5,157 bases of DNA from JBBQNR01 sp038330145 (GTDB lineage Bacteria > Actinomycetota > Thermoleophilia > Solirubrobacterales > JBBDJG01), in contig JBBQNR010000141.1 in NCBI GenBank assembly GCA_038330145.1, positions 1 to 5,157 of the forward strand, written 5' to 3'. The translations under genes were made by a program, and so were the position numbers. The notes beneath the pieces were generated by a model. That model did no database searches and had not been told where the DNA came from. It saw only the letters and a list, made by a program, of their open reading frames with translations. Below are positions 1 to 5,157 of the stretch, piece by piece (within the stretch, counting starts at the first letter, position 1; the number at the start of each line of letters is the position of its first letter).

Positions 1-156
1 GCGGAACGCGGGATCGAAATCGTGAAGAACTATGTGGGCGAGTACGCCACCAGCCTCGAAATGGCAGGCGCTTCCATCTCACTCCTTGAACTCAATGACG
101 ACCGATTGGCCTTGCTTCGCGCGCCAGCCGAGTCGCCCTTCTTTCGAGAGGGCTGA
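1..156 (+). CDS. dhaK: DhaK subunit of a dihydroxyacetone-type kinase, C-terminal 51 residues (5' end outside window)
   Basis: The frame is open from base 1 to a TGA at 154-156 and gives the last 51 residues of a protein. The segment GEYATSLEMAGASISLLEL, followed by acidic residues and then an APAESP-like tail, matches the conserved end of DhaK (family form: TSLDMAG, hydrophobic strand, LDD, then an APxxTP-like motif). DhaK is the cytoplasmic subunit that binds the ketose covalently through a histidine; DhaL then supplies the phosphate. The histidine and the substrate pocket lie upstream of the window, so the substrate (dihydroxyacetone, erythrulose or another short ketose) cannot be judged. 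The dhaL gene starts 6 bases after the stop, with its likely ribosome site inside the dhaK 3' end, so the two are probably translationally coupled. Family assignment is strong because the next gene is DhaL; the exact substrate is open. Confidence 0.88.
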   Translation, partial: AERGIEIVKNYVGEYATSLEMAGASISLLELNDDRLALLRAPAESPFFREG

Positions 157-162
157 ACCCAG

Positions 163-786
163 ATGAAGAGCAAGGAACTTAACGACCGTATTTGCCGAAG
201 CCTCGCGATCCTCATCGAATCGGCGGACGAATTACGCGACCTCGACCAAGCGCTTGGTGACGGTGACCTTGGAATTACGATCACTGCCGGCTCGCGTGCC
301 GTGATAGCAGCGCTCGAGGAGTTGGCCGACGAAGCGACTCCAACAGAGATCGCGCGCACCTGTGCGAAGGCGTTCGCGAATGCCAATCCATCGACGATGG
401 CCGCGTTGGTGGCCGGTGCGCTCTTGTCGGGTTCTCGCGTGTGGGAGGGCGAGACTGACATCGGTGTGGCAGAGGCCGCCCGGTTTACCAAGGCGGCCGC
501 CGACAGCATCGCTCAACGAGGTAAGACTCAGGTCGGTGACAAGACAATCCTTGATGGCCTATCTGCGGCATCTGATGCTCTCGAGACCGCCACCGATCCG
601 GACGAGGCGACCGAGGCGGCGAAGCTAGCGGCGGTACGCGCCGTACGAGAGACCACATCGTTGCAGTCTCGCCGAGGCCGTGCCTCGTGGCTCCAGGAGC
701 GCAGCATCGGCCTTCCCGATCCCGGCGCGACCGCCTTCCAACGCTTCGTAGAGGCCTGGGCATCGGCCGGCGCCAGGCCCAACTAG
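163..786 (+). CDS. dhaL: DhaL subunit of a dihydroxyacetone-type kinase (nucleotide-binding subunit)
   Basis: This 207-residue protein has the usual length of a stand-alone DhaL (about 210). DhaL is the all-helical nucleotide-binding subunit that transfers phosphate to the ketose held by DhaK. Visible motifs are the metal-binding triad in LDQALGDGDLG (Asp28, Asp33, Asp35, family spacing), RGKTQVGDKTILDGL at 119-133, and the C-terminal RRGRASWLQERSIGLPDPGAT at 170-190, all matching the DhaL pattern. Two places differ from the E. coli-type sequence: Leu36 replaces the usual His in GDxDHG, and the glycine-rich phosphate loop (GGASGPLFG type) is replaced by ANPSTMAAL at about 74-82. This suggests a divergent subfamily. 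The ATG at 163 follows GAGAGGG (146-152) at 10 bases. Whether ATP or a PTS protein (DhaM) re-phosphorylates the nucleotide cannot be told; no DhaM is in the window. Confidence 0.9.
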   Translation: MKSKELNDRICRSLAILIESADELRDLDQALGDGDLGITITAGSRAVIAALEELADEATPTEIARTCAKAFANANPSTMAALVAGALLSGSRVWEGETDIGVAEAARFTKAAADSIAQRGKTQVGDKTILDGLSAASDALETATDPDEATEAAKLAAVRAVRETTSLQSRRGRASWLQERSIGLPDPGATAFQRFVEAWASAGARPN

Positions 787-821
787 CCTGACAAACTTCA
801 TTTACGAAAGGAACAAGGATC
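787..821 (+). promoter_or_regulatory. dhaL-btpA intergenic spacer with ribosome binding site
   Basis: This 35-base spacer is the longest non-coding stretch in the window and is visibly more AT-rich than its flanks. It holds GAAAGGA at 806-812, nine bases before the ATG at 822, which is a good Shine-Dalgarno match and supports that start. A second AAGGA at 815-819 is only two bases from the ATG and is probably too close to act. I see no convincing -35/-10 pair or hairpin, so read-through from upstream is the simplest view. Confidence 0.65.
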
Positions 822-1628
822 ATGACAACCTGGCTTGATGACGTCTTCGAGGTCCGCAAACCCATCATTGGAATGTGCCACCTGCCTGCGCTGCCTGGCG
901 ACCCCGGATATGACGCCCAGGGAGGAATGGCCGAGGTCCTCGCCCATGGACGCCGAGAGATCAAGGCGCTTCAGGACGGCGGCGTTGATGGCATTCTGAT
1001 TTCCAACGAGTTCAGCCTTCCCTACCTCACCAAGACCGAGCCGATCACGGCCATCGCCATGGCGAGGATCATTGGCGAGCTTCGCAACGAACTCACCGTG
1101 CCATTCGGCGTGAACGTGCTGTGGGACGGCGTGGCCTCGATCGACCTGGCCGTCGCAACCGGCGCCTCATTTGTACGAGAGGTGTTCACCGGCGTCTACG
1201 CGTCGGACTTCGGCCTGTGGAACACCGACGTAGGCCGCGCTGCGCGACACCGTGTCCGCGTGTCGGCCCAGGACGTGAAACTTCTGTACAACATCGTCCC
1301 GGAGGCCGCCACCTACATCGGCGGCCGTGATCTTGGAGCCATGACTCGCTCGACCGTATTCAATGGTGCCCCGGACGGCCTGTGTGTGTCAGGACTGACC
1401 GCCGGTGCCGCTACCGATACCTCCACGCTCAAGATCGTGAAGGAGAATGCGGGCAATACACCCGTCGTGGTGAACACGGGAGTGAAGCCTGACACCGTTG
1501 TCGAAAGCCTGAAGTATGCGGACGCCGCCATCGTCGGCACCTATTTCAAGCGCGATGGCAAGTTCGAGAACGATGCAGAAGCGGCCCGCGTTGTCGAACT
1601 CATGGATGTGGTGAGGGCGGTTCGCTAA
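822..1628 (+). CDS. BtpA/SgcQ-family TIM-barrel protein, reaction unknown
   Basis: The 268-residue product matches the BtpA family along its whole length. Recognisable blocks are PIIGMCHLPALPGDPGY at 14-30 (family: IGMVHLxxLPGxPxY), the DGILISNEFSLPY strand at 56-68, FGVNVLWDG at 95-103 (family: GVNVLxND), ATGASFVRE at 112-120, GAPDGLCVSGLTAG at 182-195, PVVVNTGVKPDTV at 214-226, and ADAAIVGTYFKRDGK at 233-247, which resembles the phosphate-binding end of ribulose-phosphate-type barrels. No signal peptide or membrane segment is seen, so it should be cytosolic. Known relatives are Synechocystis BtpA, linked to photosystem I stability, and E. coli SgcQ in a sugar PTS operon; to my knowledge no reaction is established for the family. 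Its place between a ketose kinase and a sugar kinase suggests an aldolase, epimerase or isomerase acting on a phosphorylated sugar, which is inference. Its stop overlaps the next start by one base. Confidence 0.88.
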   Translation: MTTWLDDVFEVRKPIIGMCHLPALPGDPGYDAQGGMAEVLAHGRREIKALQDGGVDGILISNEFSLPYLTKTEPITAIAMARIIGELRNELTVPFGVNVLWDGVASIDLAVATGASFVREVFTGVYASDFGLWNTDVGRAARHRVRVSAQDVKLLYNIVPEAATYIGGRDLGAMTRSTVFNGAPDGLCVSGLTAGAATDTSTLKIVKENAGNTPVVVNTGVKPDTVVESLKYADAAIVGTYFKRDGKFENDAEAARVVELMDVVRAVR

Positions 1629-1630
1629 TG
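1613..1630 (+). promoter_or_regulatory. TAATG stop-start overlap and ribosome site for the FGGY kinase
   Basis: The BtpA-family gene ends with TAA at 1626-1628 and the kinase begins with ATG at 1628-1630, sharing one A. A GAGGG ribosome site at 1613-1617 lies 10 bases before the ATG, inside the upstream gene. This arrangement points to translational coupling and matched production of the two proteins. It also fixes the kinase start, because the N-terminal nucleotide-binding motif begins only a few residues later. Confidence 0.8.
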
Positions 1631-3124
1631 CCCTTGATCGGCATCGATGTAGGCACCTTCGAAAGCAAGGGGGTCCTCGTCGATGCCGATGGGGTGGTAT
1701 TGGCGATGGCACGCCATCGTCATGGCGTCTCGACGCCCCGCCCTGGCCATGTCGAACACGATCCGGTCACCGATTGGTGGGCGGGCATCGTCGCCATATC
1801 AAGAGAACTGATGGTCCATCCACGGGCGGGGGAGGTTGAGGCGATCGGCGTAAGTGCCATCGGCCCGTGCGTGGTCGTGACCGATGCTGAGCTTGTGCCA
1901 CTCAGACCCGCGATCCTGTACGGCGTCGATACCCGTGCGACCAGCCAGGGGGAGGCGCTGACCGCGTCCCTAGGGGCAGATGAGGTGTTTCGGCGCGGCG
2001 GGAACTTGTTCACGAGCCAGTCTGCGGGTCCCAAGATCGCCTGGCTCAAGGACGAGGAGCCCGATGTCTGGCGGCGTGCTCGCTGGTTCATGACGAGCCA
2101 ATCGTGGATCGTGGCCAAGCTCACCGGCGAAGTGACCATGGATCACGGCACCGCGGGCTACTTTCACCCGCTGTACGACCTTGCCGAGAAGCGTTGGGAT
2201 GTGACCGGTTGCGAGGACTTCATCGACGAGGCGCGCCTGCCCCGCCTGGCATGGAGCACCGAGGTGGCGGGTCGCGTTCACGCGGAGGCCGCCGCGGCAA
2301 CGGGCCTACCCGAGGGCACCCGTGTCATTGTCGGTGCCACCGACTCACCGGCCGAGGCTGTCGGGGCCGGGGTGATCTCTGACGGCGCCATGATGGCGCA
2401 GTACGGCTCTACCGGGTATTTCATCCGGGTAGGGTCTAAGCCGATTACCCATCCGGATCTCTGGGCGGCACCGTTCTGTTTCGAGAATACCTATGTGCTT
2501 GCTGGCGGCACCTCGACGCTGGGGACCGCCACGCGATGGACATCGGATCTACTCGACATCACCGATACCGAGGATGACGTGACTTTCGGGCGGTTGCTTG
2601 ACTTGGCCGCCGACTCGCCTCCTGGAGCGCGCGGCGTCCTTGTCGTGCCCCACTTTTCCGGTGAGCGGACACCCTTCCAGGACCCACACAGCCGAGCCGC
2701 GATCATTGGGCTTGGAATGGAACATACGCGGGCGGATGTGGCTCGCGCCGTGCTCGAGGGCCTGGGCCACTCGGTAGCCGAGGCGTTGCTGGTGTATGAG
2801 CGGGCAGGCATCGCGATTGAGCATGTGGTGGCGATAGGTGGCGCGACCAAGAACGACGTGATCTTGAGTACCGTTTCGACACTCACGGGGCTTGATCAAC
2901 ACGTGGCGGTCTCTCCGGGGGCGGCATTTGGCGATGCCTTCATGGCCGCGGTGGGAGTGGGTGTGATTCCGGATCCTGCGGATGCCTGCGGCTGGTGGCA
3001 CTCGAGCCGCACCGTGCATCCGGTCCCAGAAGAGGCCGCGGCACTGCGGTCAGATCACGAGGATTTTCTGGCGGTATATAACGCACTGGCGCCGATTCAT
3101 CGCCGCCGGTTCGACGACAATTGA
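1628..3124 (+). CDS. FGGY-family carbohydrate kinase (xylulokinase-like, substrate unassigned)
   Basis: At 498 residues this is a full-length FGGY kinase (family about 480-530), which transfers phosphate from ATP to a sugar, polyol or related compound in the cytosol. The N-terminal phosphate loop IGIDVGTFESKGVLVD is at 4-19. The region ILYGVDTRA at 97-105 corresponds to the family's substrate-contacting D-x-R block. GATDSPAEAVGAG at 236-248 carries the likely catalytic base, Asp239. LAGGTSTLGTATRW is at 291-304, PHFSGERTPF at 341-350 matches the conserved P-x-x-x-G-E-R-x-P block, and the C-terminal FGGY signature region GGATKNDVILSTVSTLTG is at 404-421. That last motif has Val where many members have Trp. 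The general architecture is nearest xylulokinase-like proteins, but a xylulose substrate is not supported, since no xylose isomerase or pentitol dehydrogenase is visible. Family confidence is high; substrate is unknown. Confidence 0.92.
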   Translation: MPLIGIDVGTFESKGVLVDADGVVLAMARHRHGVSTPRPGHVEHDPVTDWWAGIVAISRELMVHPRAGEVEAIGVSAIGPCVVVTDAELVPLRPAILYGVDTRATSQGEALTASLGADEVFRRGGNLFTSQSAGPKIAWLKDEEPDVWRRARWFMTSQSWIVAKLTGEVTMDHGTAGYFHPLYDLAEKRWDVTGCEDFIDEARLPRLAWSTEVAGRVHAEAAAATGLPEGTRVIVGATDSPAEAVGAGVISDGAMMAQYGSTGYFIRVGSKPITHPDLWAAPFCFENTYVLAGGTSTLGTATRWTSDLLDITDTEDDVTFGRLLDLAADSPPGARGVLVVPHFSGERTPFQDPHSRAAIIGLGMEHTRADVARAVLEGLGHSVAEALLVYERAGIAIEHVVAIGGATKNDVILSTVSTLTGLDQHVAVSPGAAFGDAFMAAVGVGVIPDPADACGWWHSSRTVHPVPEEAAALRSDHEDFLAVYNALAPIHRRRFDDN

Positions 3125-3139
3125 GATGGGGCTGTGATG
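3123..3139 (+). promoter_or_regulatory. Ribosome site and alternative GTG/ATG starts of the peptidase gene
   Basis: The purine-rich stretch GAGATGGGG (3123-3131) overlaps the kinase stop codon. Two adjacent in-frame starts follow: GTG at 3134 and ATG at 3137. The G run is 2 bases from the GTG and 5 from the ATG, while the leading GAG is 8 and 11 bases away. Spacing alone does not decide; the ATG is slightly favoured as the stronger codon. The proteins differ by one residue. Confidence 0.5.
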
Positions 3140-4246
3140 CTGGCAATCGACTGGGATGAAATCGTCCGACTGGTCGCCGACGGTGTGGAGATGTCAGCGG
3201 GGGACCGCGTTTCGGTCTTTGTGACGGACGTCTCGGTGATGGATGCGGCATCCGCGCTCGTGGAAGAGGGGTGGCGGCGCGGTGCAGTCGTCCAGGTGGT
3301 GGCGACCGACGAGCGATTCGACGCGAGTGCTCTCAGATGGGCGCAGTCCGACACCCTCCTGGAAGCACCCCCGATCGAGGTCGCCGCGATGGCATGGTCC
3401 AACGTGCATGTTTCCCTTCGCGCCATGGTGAGCCCCGTGCTCGACGCCGATCCGGAACGCATTGCGGCGTTGCGCCACGGCCGTGGCCTCGTGTCGACAA
3501 TGCGATGGAAGGGGACACGGTGGGCACTGCTACGCGTTCCCACCCCCGCGTGGGCGGACGCAATGTCGCTCGATTCAGACCAGCTCATGGCGGAATGGGT
3601 GGCCTCCTTCGACGCAGATTGGCCCGCGGCCGCGACCAAAATGCAGCACCTGTGTGACAGGTTCGCATCTGCCCGCACCGCCGTGATCGAGGATGAGTGG
3701 GGCACGCTTGAACTCGGTTTGACCGGGCGCACGTGGATGGCCTTCTCGGGCAATGCCAACTGGCCTGATGGTGAGATCGCCACAGCGCCGGTGGAGTACG
3801 AAGTCTCCGGGCGTATTCGCTTCCCTGGAATCTTCTCCTTTGGCGGCGTGAAGGTGGAGGACCTCGAGTTTGAATTCGAGGACGGGCTGATTGTGAAGGA
3901 AGCCGCCGCTCAAGGGCTCTCGTTCGTGCGTAAGTTGCTGGATGGCGACGAAGGCGCGCGACGTGTCGGTGAGCTTGGTGTGGGCACAAACTCCGCCTTG
4001 AAGCAGATGACCGGCGATCTACTCATCGACGAGAAGATCCTCGGTACGGTCCATATCGCTCCAGGCCGCGCATATCCGGAATCCGGCGGAGTGAACGTGT
4101 CTGCCTTGCACTGGGACATCGTGAAGGACCTTCGTGGTACCGGTGGCATCCCCGTTGGTTCGTTCCGCATTGATGACGAATGGCTTATCCGTGACGGAGT
4201 GGTACAGCCTTTGCTGAATAAGGTTGCGGTTCCGCCGCTCATTTAG
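3134..4246 (+). CDS. M29-family metallo-aminopeptidase (AmpS/PepS-like)
   Basis: The 370-residue product matches peptidase family M29, cytosolic two-metal aminopeptidases that remove N-terminal residues from peptides. All five expected metal ligands are visible: Glu214 in NWPDGEIATAP, Glu280 in RVGELGVGTN, His307 in GTVHIAPGRAYPESGG, and His326 and Asp328 in SALHWDIVKDL. Tyr314, in the conserved position of the catalytic tyrosine, is also present, so the enzyme should be active. The N-terminal half (1-200) is much less recognisable, and the protein is about 40 residues shorter than typical M29 members (about 410). The gene starts 9 bases after the kinase stop and is last in the operon; its end overlaps the opposing LysR gene by 8 bases. 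A peptidase in a sugar-kinase operon is unexpected, and the real substrate might be a conjugate rather than a peptide, which is speculation. Numbering assumes the GTG start; the ATG at 3137 is equally possible. Confidence 0.9.
   Translation: MMLAIDWDEIVRLVADGVEMSAGDRVSVFVTDVSVMDAASALVEEGWRRGAVVQVVATDERFDASALRWAQSDTLLEAPPIEVAAMAWSNVHVSLRAMVSPVLDADPERIAALRHGRGLVSTMRWKGTRWALLRVPTPAWADAMSLDSDQLMAEWVASFDADWPAAATKMQHLCDRFASARTAVIEDEWGTLELGLTGRTWMAFSGNANWPDGEIATAPVEYEVSGRIRFPGIFSFGGVKVEDLEFEFEDGLIVKEAAAQGLSFVRKLLDGDEGARRVGELGVGTNSALKQMTGDLLIDEKILGTVHIAPGRAYPESGGVNVSALHWDIVKDLRGTGGIPVGSFRIDDEWLIRDGVVQPLLNKVAVPPLI
4239..4246. other. 8-base convergent overlap of peptidase and LysR 3' ends
   Basis: The + strand peptidase gene stops with TAG at 4244-4246, while the - strand LysR gene stops with TGA read from 4241 to 4239. 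The two coding regions therefore overlap tail to tail. There is no room for a dedicated bidirectional terminator between them, so transcripts from each side probably run into the opposing gene, giving potential antisense interference. Confidence 0.85.
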
Positions 4247-5156
4247 TTGAGGTGTGGACGGTTTCGGCTCCCCTGCACGCGGGCGCGTCCGCGACCAGCT
4301 CCAACAGATGCGGCGCCGCCGAGTCAGACCCGGCCCTGCGCGACTGCACCACCGAGACCTCCCAGCGCGGGGCGTCGTGCGGCAGGGCGACAGCAACCAG
4401 GCGTGAGGCCTGCGGCTTGTTCGACACGTGGCGAGGCACGATCGCGACACCAAGCCCGCGGTCAACGAACTCGAGCACCGTGTGGACGTCGCTGACCTGG
4501 AACCGCACCCTGCGCATGAGCCCGCGGGCCTCGAAGGCCGCGTCGGTGAGTGGTCGAACTCCCCAGGTGGGGTCGAAGTCGACGTGGTCCTCGACGGCGA
4601 GGGCCTCCCAGGAGGCGACGGCCACGCCCGCGAGCGGATGACCCGCAGGGCACACGAGCACCAGGTCCTCGTCTCCTAGCGCCTGATGGGGCAGCGTGCC
4701 CAGGTGTGCGGCGGCGGCAACGAACGCGACGTCCAGGGCGTCCGCGCGCAAGGAGTCGATGAGTTCGTGTGAACCCGCCTGGCGAAACTGAATCTCAACT
4801 TGAGGGTGCCTGCGGTGAAACCTGTCGATCAGCGCGGTCGCGTCGATCACGCCAAGGCATTGCTCGGTGCCGATGCGCAGGGTGCCGGAGACCTGGCGGG
4901 TCGCGTGCACGACGGCGTCGCGCGCGGCGCGCTCCTGGTCGAGCATGGCGCGGGCATGGGGCAGAAGCGCGAGGGCGGCGTCGGTGGGCTCGACCCTGCG
5001 CGTGGTCCTGGTGAAGAGCGAGGCGCCCAGCTCCTGCTCGAGCCCGCGGATACCCGCGGAGAGCCCCGACTGCGAGACGCCCATCAGCTGGGCGGCGCGC
5101 GTGAAGTGTCGCTCGTCCGCGAGCGTCACCAGGTACTCCATCTGCCGCAATTCCAT
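4239..5156 (-). CDS. LysR-family transcriptional regulator
   Basis: The 305-residue protein has the standard LysR length and layout. An N-terminal winged helix-turn-helix occupies about 1-60: MELRQMEYLVTLADERHFTR leads into AAQLMGVSQSGLSAGIRGLE, then ELGASLFTRTTRRVEPTDA. A linker helix (about 61-90) follows, then a periplasmic-binding-protein-like effector domain (about 92-290) beginning SGTLRIGTEQC and containing LDVAFVAAA at 141-149, LVLVCPAGHPLA at 165-176 and the typical VDRGLGVAIVPRHV at 231-244. The ATG at 5156 gives the family's usual MELRQ start, so the gene is probably complete, though its ribosome site and promoter are outside the window. LysR proteins usually control a divergent neighbour, which would lie to the right. 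It points toward the operon tail-to-tail, so control of the kinase operon is possible but not indicated. Sampled blocks are somewhat richer in G+C than the operon. The effector is unknown. Confidence 0.95.
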   Translation of the reverse strand: MELRQMEYLVTLADERHFTRAAQLMGVSQSGLSAGIRGLEQELGASLFTRTTRRVEPTDAALALLPHARAMLDQERAARDAVVHATRQVSGTLRIGTEQCLGVIDATALIDRFHRRHPQVEIQFRQAGSHELIDSLRADALDVAFVAAAAHLGTLPHQALGDEDLVLVCPAGHPLAGVAVASWEALAVEDHVDFDPTWGVRPLTDAAFEARGLMRRVRFQVSDVHTVLEFVDRGLGVAIVPRHVSNKPQASRLVAVALPHDAPRWEVSVVQSRRAGSDSAAPHLLELVADAPACRGAETVHTSTK

Positions 5157-5157
5157 T

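Noticed and set aside
30..509. Open frame of 159 codons on the - strand opposite dhaK/dhaL
   Set aside because: It spans two real genes on the other strand, is rich in Ser/Ala/Arg without motifs, and has no support as a gene.
787..821. Possible internal promoter in the dhaL-btpA spacer
   Set aside because: The AT-rich bases do not form a recognisable -35/-10 pair at proper spacing, and the spacer is explained by its ribosome binding site.
1628..3124. Calling the FGGY kinase xylB
   Set aside because: Only family-level motifs are visible; no xylose isomerase or pentose pathway gene is present, so a specific substrate symbol is not supported.
3097..3783. Long open frame of 228 codons on the - strand opposite the peptidase gene
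   Set aside because: It is antisense to a gene with intact M29 motifs, its product is low-complexity Ser/Thr/Ala/Arg-rich with no recognisable domain, and such frames are common opposite GC-rich genes.
4278..4293. Small inverted repeat CGCGG-6-CCGCG just past the operon end, possible terminator
   Set aside because: The stem is only 5 bp, there is no following T run, and it lies within LysR coding sequence where such GC repeats arise by chance.
4247..4641. Open frames on the + strand opposite the LysR C-terminal half
   Set aside because: The predicted products are Arg/Pro/Ala-rich shadows of the GC-rich LysR gene, with no domain and no ribosome site worth naming.

Overview
The window looks like a piece of a high-GC, probably actinobacterial (Actinomycetota), chromosome. 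Sampled 60-base blocks run from about 57% to 80% G+C, codons favour G or C in the third position, genes are tightly packed with short or overlapping junctions, and the LysR regulator has an actinobacterial flavour. The phylum is inferred from composition and protein style, not from a marker gene.

Layout. Five genes lie on the + strand in one direction: the 3' end of a dihydroxyacetone-kinase-type DhaK subunit (1-156), a DhaL subunit (163-786), a BtpA/SgcQ-family TIM-barrel protein (822-1628), an FGGY carbohydrate kinase (1628-3124) and an M29-family metallo-aminopeptidase (3134-4246). Gaps are 6, 35, -1 and 9 bases, so this reads as one operon whose promoter and first genes lie left of the window. 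On the - strand a complete LysR-type regulator (4239-5156) runs toward the operon. Its 3' end overlaps the peptidase gene by 8 bases, and its start codon is one base from the window edge. No stretch longer than 35 bases is non-coding. I found no RNA gene, mobile element, CRISPR array or convincing terminator.

How the genes may work together. DhaK and DhaL form the two halves of a kinase for short ketoses (dihydroxyacetone or, in relatives, ketotetroses such as erythrulose). The FGGY kinase phosphorylates a sugar, polyol or related compound. The operon therefore carries two unrelated sugar kinases, with a TIM-barrel protein of unknown reaction between them and a peptidase at the end. This resembles in outline the E. 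coli sgc operon, where the BtpA homologue SgcQ sits near a metallopeptidase-like protein (SgcX, family M42). The most interesting reading is an uncharacterised carbohydrate or carbohydrate-conjugate degradation pathway in which the BtpA protein is an unassigned enzyme. The substrate cannot be determined from this window. No transporter, dehydrogenase or DhaM phosphodonor protein is visible here; these may lie upstream.
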